DNA of 64,000 nucleotides from Lamellibrachia columna (Eukaryota; Annelida; Polychaeta; Sabellida; Siboglinidae): NCBI GenBank assembly GCA_963662155.1, contig OY759263.1, positions 5,988,890 to 6,052,889 of the forward strand, read 5' to 3'. Shown piece by piece: positions 12,746 to 26,863 of this stretch (position 1 is its first letter; each line of letters starts with the position of its first letter). The notes under the pieces were generated by a model. It saw only the letters and a program-made list of their open reading frames with translations, ran no database searches and was not told where the DNA came from. The position numbers and the translations under genes were made by a program.

Positions 12746-13017
12746 TAGACCAGTTTAGATGCGACTAGAAATGCAACTGGAATCCACATTCACTGTCCGC
12801 GTGATCATCGAGATTAACGCTAAGACGTTAAATAGAATGGACAATTGGTATGTGATTATCCTAATAGTATTCCTTATTGGTGTTAAACTGATTATATACA
12901 TAAATTACCATATTCAGTTCAACACCAACAAGGCATATTATTAAGATCATCCAATACCAATTGTCTACTTTATATAACGCTTTAGCGGCCTTCTTGGAAA
13001 TGGCGGCTATTTGATAT

Positions 13018-13380
13018 GTTCCCATTGGTTGCAACGTTGGGTACCAATCATCTCTGATTCTATATATAATAAAGAACATGTCCACCAAATTCCATGCTTC
13101 CATCCTGATGTGAAGAATTCCCGAATGTTTGGCGGCCATATTGGAAATTGCCATTTTAATGGTGTTCCGATTGGTTCCCACGTTGGGTATCAATCATTTC
13201 ATATTCTAAAAATAAAATGGTACACGTCCAATGCATTGTCCACCAAACGTCATGCTTCTATCATGATTTTAACAAGTTTAATGGTGTTCCCATTAGTTCC
13301 CACTTTGGGTGCCAATCATTTCTGATTCTACATATAATAAAGTACATGTCCACCCGATGTCACACTTCTATCATAAAGTT
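13018..13380. repeat. Three copies of the ~125-bp repeat
   Basis: Copies start near 13018, 13165 and 13290. Each carries the CCATTRGTT..CC and ACCAATCATTTCTGATTCTA-like stretches found twice at 125-370. Confidence 0.7.
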
Positions 13381-14346
13381 AACCATTTTGACCTTAACGG
13401 CTGCACCATCTGCATGGCTAAAGATACGAACTGTATTCACACAGTTATTCCGGAGTACGTTTATATATCGAGTTGTGTGCGAGTAAGATGCTGGATAATC
13501 GAGGATATATCGTGACTGTATTAAGACATTTTGTTTTTGTTCCACAACAAAGCAGTTCGTGTTTGTGTAGTAGGTTTTCGAGGGCAGCTTTTTCAAATAT
13601 TTTACTCTTGACCTTCGACGACATTCAAATCCGCCATGTTTAAAGATAGCGCCCGATAAAACCAAAGTCATCCAAATTTTAGGAACTACAACACATGTAG
13701 CGCTTTATATTTAGTACAATTGCAACATGTATGTTTTCTTTTCTAGTACTTCTCTGGTTCGCACTTTCATGATGTTCCACATTTCCCGCCACATTTACAC
13801 ATTTCAGTGTATCTCAGTTCATCCTTTCTGCACGTATAGGTGATCAGCATACAGCATTTTAGACACCCACAGTTCAACAGTTCCCGACAAAAGGCAAACG
13901 TCATGTGATTTTGTACAATGTAGATATCACTTTAGACATTTGTAATAATTTTTATAATATAATTATATTTTATTTTTACCTCAATTGACAGTTTGTACAC
14001 CTGCACTACATTGACACCTACATGGTTATCATTAAATATTAATTACATTATTCCATCAATTATGCATTAAGCCAATTAAAACGAGATGGTTTTTTGTTGA
14101 GTGCAAATACACAATATCATCTATAAAATTTACCATGTAACATTACACAATGTATCATTAAACTTCAAATTGATTAAGGTAGCCTATATAATGTTCAAAT
14201 GGGCTGCAGTTTTTCGTATTTCAACAAAACTCTGACATTTTGTGGGAATCATTGACATTTTTCAGTCGATATCCAAGTCGAATTGTTGCCAGGCGACAAG
14301 ATGTCAAGTCGTCATTGCAGAAACCCGTATGACGTCACAAAGCAGT

Positions 14347-14571
14347 TCATTCGCTCATTGTTTTATGATAAACCGACTTGCATTGCCGGTCACACACCAC
14401 AAAGAGGACGCTGCACACTATCCAAACAACCTTACTTTCAGATAATGTGCCACATCTCTCGTATATTTTTAAGCATTTCTGTCTACAACCGATCAACTTC
14501 TCCATAGCCACATCTTCACTGGTTCCACGAACAAGCCCCGTCCACGCCAGCAGCACGGTCAACGCGGCCAC
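14347..14571 (-). CDS. Cysteine-rich secreted peptide, copy B (exon 2)
   Basis: This is the paralogue of copy A in block P2. The acceptor CGATTACAG is followed in phase 0 by a 225-nt open exon ending in TGA, exactly the length of copy A. The start of the exon completes the signal peptide (ALTVLLAWTGLVRG). The mature part has exactly six cysteines in the spacing C-x3-C-x6-C-x12-C-x6-C-x3-C, without the extra cysteine of copy A. Between the third and fourth cysteine lies a short polar loop (GTLSESKVVWIV). This is the cleanest family member for the predicted three-disulfide helical hairpin. The upstream exon with the start codon was not found. Function is unknown; a secreted defence, venom or signalling peptide are all possible. 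Confidence 0.72.
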   Translation of the reverse strand: MAALTVLLAWTGLVRGTSEDVAMEKLIGCRQKCLKIYERCGTLSESKVVWIVCSVLFVVCDRQCKSVYHKTMSE

Positions 14572-14699
14572 CTGTAATCGAGAACCGAAAAATTCTTTAT
14601 GCTTGAAATCAACGTACAGACGAAGGATGAACCGGATTTAAGAAAAGAAATAAAATGTATTGTCCAATTCTGGTCAAGTAACCCGAAGCAGCGCGCGGT

Positions 14700-14950
14700 G
14701 GTTTGAGGACACCTGGTGACGGGGGGGGGGGAGGGGGTGTTCCAACCCTAAGCTATCTCCTAAAAATTGGGTACAAGTCGACAATTTGTACCTGGCACAT
14801 AGGAAGGAAGCTGGACGTGTGTCTTTCGGATGAAACATTAAAAACCCTTCTACCTGACGTCTATACCAGGGGAAGAAATAAAACCCACACATGGGATAAA
14901 TTAGTAACCTGTCGTGGACTCACATCACTTAAGTTATATAACTGCCGACC
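14700..14950 (+). repeat. SINE-like insertion body
   Basis: P2 carries about 150 bp here that P1 lacks at 2285. It includes GGGTACAAGTCGACAATTTG and GTGTCTTTCGGATGAAACAT. The CTTTCGGATGA-A-C-TTAAA stretch resembles the central body of several animal SINE families. A related stretch is at 19460-19500. Confidence 0.4.
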
Positions 14951-15054
14951 TATTGAAATCCTCATTTTGATAACATTATGGAATATTCCAAAACATTTTC
15001 ATGACATCTGTGGAAATATGTTTTGTGTTTGCCGGGACAAAGAGGAAGGTCACT

Positions 15055-15420
15055 TTCCATATTCTAACTTAAATTGAAGTGCAACCACTTGACACAAAGC
15101 TCGACGTTTTCCTTATGCACTGACACGCCTGTGTTTGGTACTTCATCCTTACGAGGCATTGAAGTGCAGCAGTTGTACTTTATCCTGCGTTGACATGCAT
15201 TCACACAAAGTAGTTAACCAGGACAAAGTCCAGATGCGCCCGTAGATATTTTGACAATTATTCCGGATTAATAAAAGTAACTTTGATTGAAGTTTATACT
15301 CAATTAGTTGCCACTAGGGGGTTCTGTGCTTTAAAGAATTTTTGAACTTTGGAGAGTAATTCATCTAACAGCAACTAATTACTCGCCAAGAACAGGCCAA
15401 TCGAAATACGGCTTGAAATT
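15055..15420. repeat. Dispersed ~300-bp repeat family, member
   Basis: This is the P2 counterpart of 2459-2790, with the same order of landmarks. Confidence 0.65.
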
Positions 15421-15540
15421 AGTGCACGAGATAAGGTTGATAACAAGGGCCACCCGGGCTCTGTAACCTGAAAATATCAAGAGACCTTGATGTTTGATGT
15501 TGATGTTGCTTACATAATAATAATAATTTTTTTTCACACC

Positions 15541-15845
<305 letters not shown>

Positions 15846-16697
15846 CAATGCAGGAATGGATTGTTCCCAAGTTATCTGGATCACATTTGACTTGTTTTTG
15901 TTCACCCCACTTTCCTTTGTTTTCGGAAGATATACTAAAAGCCATTGGGCCCTTCTACATGGGGTCTATGCCTGGGGAAGTAAGAGGTCCCACACAGGGG
16001 GTAAATGTGTAATGTGCTGTCCATCTCTCGTGAGCCACCCTAAAAGTGGCCATGACGCGGCTCAGTCAATTCTTCTAACTATCTCGCAAGAGGATACGAT
16101 TGAATGAATGAAAAATAATGTTCTCCTACATTGGGCACGTGTGCCTCCCTCGGCACGTCTCACCCCTATTCTATGCACATTTTGGGAAATTATATGATTT
16201 TGTCATGCAGGGATTAGCTTAACACCTTACATATCACATACAATCCTGTCTCCATGCTTGACTTTACTGATATATGCAACATTACATTTATTGCATTCGA
16301 TTTGTTTCTGTTTTCTGTCTCAGACGATTTGTTTTTAATTCAGTTTTAAATAAAAAACTGGTGCCTAAAAATCCAAAAACATTTATGTATACAGGCCAAA
16401 CATTCTCCAATATGGATCGTAATCTTGTGATTACTATTTGTAATCGTTGCTGAACTATGGGCGTCCGACGCAGGTAGACATTTTCGCGGATGGATATTGA
16501 ATTACAATACGGATGCAGACTTCATGGTTGGCTACATAAAATTAGAATTACATGAATAAAGCAAAACAATATTTACCCAGCGCGGACAGTTTACAACGTG
16601 GACAATAATTTTGGTTAATCTTTTATCAATCAATCGTTTCTGAATTAGGAGCGTCCGTGATTTTTACAATAAAAACAAAACAATTGTTGTCTATATT

Positions 16698-16982
<285 letters not shown>

Positions 16983-17422
16983 GTTATTATACACGCATGC
17001 ATAGATGATCTAGCTTTGTGTTGAATGTATGATGTATTTTGGCTTTCCTTTGTGTTGTTCCAATCACTATTTTGTCCTGAGCAGCCAATCGGCCTGTTCC
17101 GTTTCATATTCAATCAGTCGTTATACAGATTTTCGTTGCACAAACTTGGGGACTCGACAACACCCAACATATCCTTCTGACCCCACTTCCGTTCTCCCCA
17201 CTCCACTGCCTTCTTAACCATTCCCACTTGATGAATGAGATACAAATGCAGTAGGGTGCACTTTCATCCAAGATCAAATCCATCACTCTTCCGACGTACC
17301 ATCTATCGTTGTAGATCGCAATAATAAAGTCTCATTCCTTGCTTCATCCTCTCAATGGCATTGTCATCCTGCTCTTCGTTTTGTTCCTGCTCCGGCCACG
17401 CTCTTGCTCTACCTTCTCACTT

Positions 17423-17650
17423 TCATTTCTCATAATTCTTTAACTTGGCACTATGAAATATCGACTTGCAGTGACGGTTGCACGCGTTGGAGACGTCGCC
17501 GTACACATTCCAAGGTGCATTTGTATGTGCACATTTCAGGTATGATTACGTGCATCTGTCTTGACAAAGGAGCAACTGCTCCACGGCTGATCTATCGCTG
17601 GTTCCACGAACAAGCCCTGCCCACGTCAACAGGACGATCAACGCGGCAAC
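17423..17650 (-). pseudogene. Cysteine-rich secreted peptide, copy D (in-frame stop)
   Basis: On the minus strand the same acceptor (CGATTACAG) precedes an exon homologous to copies A-C. It stays in one frame for 76 codons to a TGA at 17425-17423, except for one TAA at 17548-17546, just after the second cysteine. The signal peptide part (ALIVLLTWAGLVRG) is intact. Beyond the stop the frame continues with the third, fifth and sixth cysteines and the CNRHCKS end shared with the family. The fourth cysteine position appears to be tyrosine. With no frameshift, the break is either recent or a sequencing or allelic difference. As read, the product would end after about 34 exon-2 residues. Confidence 0.7.
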
Positions 17651-17786
17651 CTGTAATCGAGAAACAAACAATTGTTACGCCTGGAATCGAATTTCAAATT
17701 AAGCACGAACCTGAAGTAATAAATAAACAAACAAAGTATTGTCCCATTTCCGGGAAAGCACTAGCACTCGCCTCCATCTTCGCCGC

Positions 17787-18292
17787 CAGGGGTTCTGACT
17801 ACATCAGTAACCCTGGCCGCCAGAGGTTCTAACTACATCAGTACCCCTGGCCGCCAGGGGTTCTGACTACATCAGTACCCCTGGCCGCCAGAGGTTCTGA
17901 CTACATCAGTGCCCCTGGCCGCCAGGGGTTCTGACTACATCAGTGCCCCTGGCCGCCAGGGGTTCTGACTACATCAGTGCCCCTGGCCGCCAGGGGTTCT
18001 GACTACACCAGTGCCCCTGGCCGCCAGGGATTCTGACAACATCAGTACCTTGGCAGCCAGGGGTTCTGACTACATCAGTACCCCTGGCCGCCAGGGGTTC
18101 TGACAACATCAGTACCCCTGGCAGCCAGGGGTTCTGACTACATCAGTGCCCCTGGCCGCCAGGGGTTCTGACTACATCAGTACCCCTGGCCGCCAGGGGT
18201 TCTGACAACATCAGTACCCCTGGCCGCCAGGGGTTCTGACAACATCAGTACCCTTGGCAGCCAGGGGTTCTGACTACATCAGTACCCTTGGC
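17787..18292. repeat. 34-bp minisatellite
   Basis: About 15 copies of a 34-bp unit containing GGTTCTGACTACATCAGT and CCCTGGCCGCCAG. Variants carry GACAACATC or GGCAGCCAG. Confidence 0.95.
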
Positions 18293-18340
18293 ATATTAAC
18301 CTGCTGAAACGTGGAAAGTACTGTTGCTAGCTAACAAATA

Positions 18341-18795
18341 GTGGCTTTCCCTAGATCTTGGGAGCTCGCATACAAGAACTTAACTTTAATTGGTTGCGGA
18401 CTGGTCGTAGGAACAGTCTTTGAAGTAGTTTGCCAGTTTGGCACCTACACAAGAATGCTGCAGAAAACTCAAAACGTGTCATGGTGCCATCACATGACCA
18501 ACCAAGAACAGTACGGCTCCCTCCCACGGATCACCACCATCGTGAGACAACGGCGTCTTCGTCTGGCAGGTCATGTGATGCGTCATGACGGAGTAGCCAA
18601 CAACGTTCTGCTCTGGAAGCCGGTGGCCCTCGGAGAAGAGGACGACCGACAACAACTCTGGAAAACATCACAGAGAAAGACATGAACCTCAGCGGGATAA
18701 ATCTATTAACTGCAATGAAGGACCAAAACCATTGGAAATAAATCATCATGTCACCACATTAAGTGGAGGACATAAGTAAGTAAGTAAGGCACGGG
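18341..18795 (+). mobile_element. LINE 3' end with (TAAG)n tail
   Basis: The plus strand encodes RRLRLAGHVMRHDGVANNVL followed by LLWKP, a motif set found at the C-terminus of RTE-type LINE proteins. The non-coding end after about 18690 runs into a TAAG tetranucleotide array at 18774-18789, a typical LINE terminus. Confidence 0.7.
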
Positions 18796-18904
18796 TTCTT
18801 CTAGTAACGCAACGATCAGCACGTGGGGCGAAGTGCAAATTATTCAGCGTACGTCCACACATGGACTGAAAATCCACGTTTCAACGGGTTTATCTGCCAT
18901 AGGC

Positions 18905-19378
18905 ACTGTAGTACCATCCTCGCTAGCCATGGATACTGTAGTACCATCCTCGCTAGCCATGGATACTGTAGTACCATCCTCGCTAGCCATGGATACTGTA
19001 GTATCCATGGATACTGTAGTACCATCCTCGCTAGCCATGGATACTGTAGTACCATCCTCGCTAGCCATGGATACTGTAGTACCATCCTCGCTAGCCATGG
19101 ATACTGTAGTACCATCCTCGCTAGCCATGAATACTGTAGTACCATCCTCGCTAGCCATGAATACTGTAGTACCATCCTCGCTAGCCATGGATACTGTAGT
19201 ACCATCCTCGCTAGCCATGGATACTGTAGTACCATCCTCGCTAGCCATGGATATTGTAGTACCATCCTCGTTGGCCACTGGTACTGTAGTAACATCCTCG
19301 CTAGCCATGGGTACTGTAGTACTATCCATGCTAGAGATGGGTGCTGTAGTACCATCCTCGCTAGCCATGGGTGGTAGT
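18905..19378. repeat. 30-bp minisatellite
   Basis: About 15 copies of a 30-bp unit with CCATGGATACTGTAGTACCA and CCTCGCTAG. The unit is divisible by three, which keeps long frames open on both strands. One shortened unit creates the perfect palindrome GTATCCATGGATAC near 19001. Confidence 0.96.
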
Positions 19379-19379
19379 A

Positions 19380-19600
19380 GTATTGGACTGGATTCGAGCC
19401 CCAGACCGGCGGCCCACCCAGTCGTTTCACTTTCACTGACAACTGACATATGGGACGAATGCTGGACACACGTGTCTTTCGGTAGAGAAATTAACATCCG
19501 CACGTCGCTTTCAACTAATATCTATATCATAAGAAGCAAACAAACATGGAGAACAAATGAGTAACTTGTCATTGATGCACTTCACATAAAGGTCCTTCCT
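19380..19600 (+). repeat. tRNA-derived SINE-like segment
   Basis: GGATTCGAGCCCC at 19389 resembles a tRNA B box, and the following body holds GTGTCTTTCGGTAGAGAAAT. The body without the B box also occurs at 4976-5140. It is probably a SINE at the left edge of block Q. Confidence 0.45.
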
Positions 19601-19895
19601 CAATTGACTTAAAAGTTCCTCCTCAATTCACATAAAGGTCCCTCGTCAATTCACTTAAAGGTCCCTCCTCAATTCACTTATAGGTCCCTCCTCAATTCAC
19701 TTAAAGGTCCCTCCTCAATTCACTTATAGGTCCCTCCTCAATTCACTTAAAAGTTCCTCCTCAATTCAATTAAAGGTCCCTCCTCAATTCACTTAAAGGT
19801 CCCTCCTCAATTCACTTATAGGTCCCTCCTCAATTCACTTAAAAGTTCCTCCTCAATTCAATTAAAGGTCCCTCCTCAATTCAATTAAAGGTCCT
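19590..19895. repeat. 23-bp minisatellite
   Basis: About 13 copies of a 23-bp unit with AAAGGTCCCTCCTCAATTCA. Block Q1 has only one or two units at 5110-5160, so the array expanded in Q2. Confidence 0.93.
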
Positions 19896-20299
19896 TCTGC
19901 AATAAAAAGTTTACGCTCGTCTCATGTCAGACTCTTTTCGCGAAAATTCATATATATATCTAATATCACCTACTCTATGCTATACTGTATGCTGTTTTGT
20001 GTAAATTTGTTATTGAGCTTTGGTGAATTCATCGGGCAAACAATTAAATTATATTTGACCGGGTACGGCAAAAATTGGCGAAAAGGGTAAAAGTTGTTCC
20101 GCCTGTGTGTATTATAACATAAAACTTTTCACAGTTTTTCAAGGTGCTTGATCTAACGATCAATCGATAACCTTAACAACAGTGTGCACTATTTTATTAA
20201 TCCGACTGCGCAGTTCGCATATTACTTAGATTATTAACACAGTACATATATGATCATCAACAATCATGTTTCGCGATGGTCACGTACTTACGTAGACCT

Positions 20300-20313
20300 A
20301 CTTACTTACTTAC

Positions 20314-20344
<31 letters not shown>

Positions 20345-20430
20345 CATACATACATACATACATACATACATACATACATACATACATACATACATACACA
20401 CATAAGTACGTACTTACTTACTTACTTACT
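20300..20430. repeat. (TTAC)/(CATA) tetranucleotide array
   Basis: CATA units flanked by TTAC units on both sides, equivalent to 5905-6055. Confidence 0.96.
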
Positions 20431-20454
20431 TGCTACTTTGTGTGATTTAAATGA

Positions 20455-20725
20455 AATATCTTTTTATGTTCTTTGGGAACTTGAAGTGGAGTCACTTGAT
20501 GCAGAGTTCGATTGTTTACTCTGTGCAGTGAGATGTCTGTATTTGTACGCCGTGGTGCAGCAGTTCAGCTGCGTTGAGTTGCTTTCATATAAACACGTTA
20601 ATGCGAACAAAGTCCTGTTGCGCGCGAAAATAGTTTAGCAATTAGTACGGACTAACAAACATTGCTACGGTTGAAGACAGTGTAGATTAGACCCAATTAG
20701 TTGCCGCTAGGAGGCTGCACGCATA
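20455..20725. repeat. Dispersed ~300-bp repeat family, member
   Basis: This full-length member runs from the GAGTCACTTGATGCAGAGTT start through GTGCAGCAG and ACAAAGTCC to TTAGTTGCCGCTAGGAGGCT. Confidence 0.65.
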
Positions 20726-20748
20726 CATATACATAAAGTTTTTCTCTA

Positions 20749-21188
20749 TCCAGTGAGTACATTATCGTCGAAAACCAAAATGGCGACAATGAAAGAGAAG
20801 ACTAAATGTATCGTGTTGCCAATACAGGAAGGTAACACTGTCGAAACCGACTATCTGTGAATGCTTTTTAGAGATTGGCAGCGTGCTACAGCGACGAGGA
20901 GGCTGACGACCCTCTCTCCGTTATAAATGGTGAACTCTTGTGCGAATTGTTTCATCGCAGCCTACACTTCGGTGTATTTCACGATGACTCAACATGCCAA
21001 CAACAACCTTGCACGGTATCGTTCACAAACGGCTTCGTGTGTATGTCGACAAGGGTAGTACACGCACTGCAGCGAAACGACAAACTGCAGCATTAGTAAT
21101 TCATTAGGTCTTTGCAAGCCACACGATGCATTGAGCCTTCTCTTTCACGGTCGCCAATTTGTTTTTCGGTGTTACTCGACTCACTGGA
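20749..21188 (+). mobile_element. 440-bp mariner-type element, copy 2
   Basis: It has the same ends as copy 1 (TCCAGTGAGT / ACTCACTGGA), flanked by TA at 20747-20748 and 21189-21190. It is exactly 440 bp, like copy 1. It was probably copied as part of the Q duplication. No intact transposase. Confidence 0.75.
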
Positions 21189-22181
21189 TAGACACATGAA
21201 AAGAAGACTCTGTCCGTATAAATTCTTCTTTCATTTGGACTACAAGATATTGCAAACTACACACTTCTATGTATAATTGTTATTTTTTCAATTAGGTTTA
21301 TGTTAGTAAAAATGTGAAGTTACTTATGCTTAGAACATTCACAAAACTTGTGTATACATGACATTTTATGTTGGCTGCATAAATCAATAAAATCGTCATG
21401 TTATTTAGACTCACCAAAGCATACTTCATAGTTTCTTTCAACAACGTGACACGTGCACTCTCAGTAACAGGTCACAGGCGTCTGACGTCTGGGGTATTTA
21501 TGCTCACGCGACAACATAAGTCATTCTGATTACGTGTGAACTTACAACAGGGTACACGACAGTGTGTGCTTTATTTACACATGTTCACATTCTCAGTGAG
21601 TGTTGTGGTATGTAGTGTGATGTATGATACCTAGCTGAAGCACTAATGCGCACAATCTTAATTTTATTTTAGTTCCTGGGCAAAAAAGTTATTTATTACG
21701 GCATTATATCACACATGTAGCTGGATAGCGTTGGTGCATATTTTTTCTAACTTAGCATGCGTACCAATGAAAAGGAAATGATTTATATATCACAATTACA
21801 TCGTACACACGCTACTTTAAAAAATAGTGGATTGAAATGATAGCTTTACGTAATGGGGCGAAGCGACGAATCGTCCTGGAGTCGACACTGTACATTTAAG
21901 ATGCATAGGCCCTATTGAAACGCTGGCCAATGCGCATTATCGCCCTTCCCGCTCTAATTCTAATTGCACGAGGTAATTTCAGAGTGTTCTATTTCTTTTT
22001 ACTATAAAATCCACATACACAGTTGACATTACACGAACATCAGCTCTTGGAAAAGTAGGAAAGTGCGTAAACTCCAATTTACGAGCTCACGACATATGCG
22101 CGTGCGCAAGAACATAATTTTTTTTATCATCTAAATAATCACATTAAATGAGTTATATAGAAAATGTTGTAATAACAACAC

Positions 22182-22262
22182 CCATACACAAATAACAACA
22201 CCCATACACAAATAACAACACCCATACACAAATAACAATACCCATACACAAATAAGAACACA
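22182..22262. repeat. 20-bp tandem repeat
   Basis: Four copies of a 20-bp unit with AACAACACCCATACACAA. Q1 has a single unit at 10675-10695. Confidence 0.9.
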
Positions 22263-22637
22263 ACAATTAATTTAAACCAATATTTTATGAGATAGTCAAC
22301 AAAAATAAAAAATAAATGTTTTTTTACAAAATACAGTTGCTTTAATCTTAATTTGTACCACAATTAAAGCATAATTTCATAATGTTTTCATCATGACTAA
22401 TTGCAAAAACAGTATATTGCATGTATAAATAACAATTTAGTAACCTCATATACACCAACCAGAGCATACGAGGATAAATAAAAATTATAGCTAGAAAATA
22501 ATTTTTTTTTACTCTGACTACACGATTTTCACCATATGATTTTCCCTTAAATCCTGTATAGCCCCACGTGACATATATGCCACAATGTAAAAGGTTCTTG
22601 TTAACTAGGTGTTAACTTTTTTATAATAATAAAAAAC

Positions 22638-22852
22638 CCGATTAAAGTTTGGAGCAAGCGCTCCCTTGATAATCTGGGTGGTTGTGGTTCTCTCCGCCGA
22701 GAACTTTTTAGCAATGTCAGAGTCGGGAAATATTGTCTCAACCGTCTTGCTAAGTTGCTCTTGGCAGTAAAGTTGGCAAACATGGTTTCTGTTGCTGTTA
22801 CCCTGTCAACCTCGGTGCCGGCGGCGACATACAGCGCGATACTGCCACCCAT
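22638..22852 (-). pseudogene. hAT-like transposase-derived exon, copy 2
   Basis: This is homologous to 11271-11504. ETMFANFTAKSNLA is retained, but a small deletion shifts the frame before the FPdS segment. The splice donor seen in copy 1 is changed to a non-GT sequence. This copy is decaying. Confidence 0.5.
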
Positions 22853-23004
22853 ACGAGACAGAGCAGAAACCTTCGTTCTATGGCAGTCGCGCTCCATGTG
22901 TTGTTTGACATCGTTTTTCCCGCCGTGTCAATGCCAAAATGCACATCGCATGCTATACGCCTTGTTTCTTGCTTCGCTACTTGCACGAATATACTGAACA
23001 TCAC

Positions 23005-23582
23005 TAACTAAAGAGAAGGACAGAAGGAAGGACACAGCATCCCCCAAACTCAGGAGAAGGACAGAAGGAAGGACACAGCATCCCCTAAGCTCAGAAGAAG
23101 GACAGAAGGAAGGACACAGCATCCCCCAAACTCAGGAGAAGGACAGACGGAAGGACACAGCATCCCCTAAACTCAGGAGAAGGACAGGAGGAAGGACACA
23201 GCATACCACACACTCAGGAGAAGGACAGAAGGAAGGACACAGCATCCCCCAAACTCAGGAGAAGGACAGAACGAAGGACACAGCATCCCCCAAACTCAGG
23301 AGAAGGACAGAAGGAAGGACACAGCATCCCCCAAACCCAGGAGAAGGTCAGAAGGATGAACACAACATCCCCCAAAGTCAGGAGAAGGACAGAACGAAGG
23401 ACACAGCATCCCCCAAACTCAGGAGAAGGACAGAAGGAAGGACACAGCATCCCCCAAACCCATGAGAAGGACAGAAGGAAGGACACAACATCCCCCAAAC
23501 TCAGGAGAAGGACAGAAGGAAGGACACAGCATACCCCAAACTCAGGAGAAGGACAAAAGGAAGGTCACGGCATCCCCCACTC
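23005..23582. repeat. 41-bp minisatellite
   Basis: About 14 copies of a 41-bp unit with AGAAGGACAGAAGGAAGGAC and CAGCATCCCCCAAACTCAG. Confidence 0.95.
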
Positions 23583-24473
23583 AACTTTCTCGCAGACTCG
23601 CAAGGATTTACGTTCCTCCGCGTCGCCATTTCGCCATTGCATCCTTCCGAGAACGCATGCGTGAGGAAATGTGAAATCACGTCATTTAAGACCAAAGAAA
23701 TAACATGTTCATAGAACGTTCAACTACCCACCTACAACAAGAACGGTCTAGAGCGCAAGAAATTTATTTAATTTTGGGGTAAAAAAATTTGGGGAAAAGT
23801 ACAAAAAGCGGGACATTTTAGCCAAAAAGCGGGAATGCGGGATTAAGGTGAAAAAGCGGGATTTCCCGCCCGAAAGCGGTAATGTTGACACATATGATCA
23901 AGTGACATGGGATATTGAGCATTCCTGAACGCTACTTCAAAATTGGTTGAAAGACGAAGTGAAACAATTATCGATTGTACCTATTGTTGTTTTTAATGTT
24001 GAATCAACTTTCCCACGACGTTTGTCAACGGTACATTAGTTTTCGGATATTCATCTCCAGGTTATTATTTTCGATTGGTTTAGCCGGCGGAATCTCGTAT
24101 ACAAATAACTTGCGAATTAGTTCCGAATTAGTTTAGCAGAGAAAAATGTAAACATCATCTTACAGAGCACCACTGAAAACTATTCGCCGTACCACACCGT
24201 TCAGTGCCGTATCTATTCCGGGTGATATGCTGGCTTGATGAATTGTCAGTTGCCATGGAAGTCGTTTATAAGTGACATGCGCCGACATTACAAAGCTCCG
24301 CCTCTTCCAACGAGGTCGAGTTTTGTGTCAACATCGAAGTGTTGATTTCAAAATTGCTTCACATAGACGCGTTTGGGCGGTCAGTATTATGTTAGAATAT
24401 GTAAGTTTTATACTATGTAACATAATTTGATGATAAAGACGAACAGGCAAAGTTGCTTTAAAGGAGTAATCGT
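23583..24473. other. No gene recognised
   Basis: Unique sequence. The short stretch at 23760-23880 has repeated AAAAGCGGGA-like motifs. I see no convincing exon. Confidence 0.5.
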
Positions 24474-24994
<521 letters not shown>

Positions 24995-24999
24995 GTCTT

Positions 25000-26843
<1,844 letters not shown>

Positions 26844-26863
26844 ACGATAATCGGAGTATCCAT

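Larger units (their letters stand above)
19448..22925. repeat. Segmental duplication block Q, copy 2 (Q2)
   Basis: This is the shorter counterpart of 4976-11585. Synteny holds from the SINE-like body through the mariner-type element to the hAT-like exon. It lacks the two stretches listed under Q1. Confidence 0.85.

Noticed and set aside
14700..14800. Possible start exon for peptide copy B (ATG TGC CAG before a GTACAA donor on the minus strand)
   Set aside because: Weak donor, no signal-peptide character, and not conserved in copy A.
17404..17832. 142-codon plus-strand frame
   Set aside because: Antisense to peptide copy D and running into the 34-bp minisatellite; no supporting motif.
18823..19564. 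Four overlapping frames of 184-243 codons on both strands
   Set aside because: Artefact of the 30-bp minisatellite, which stays open in several frames.
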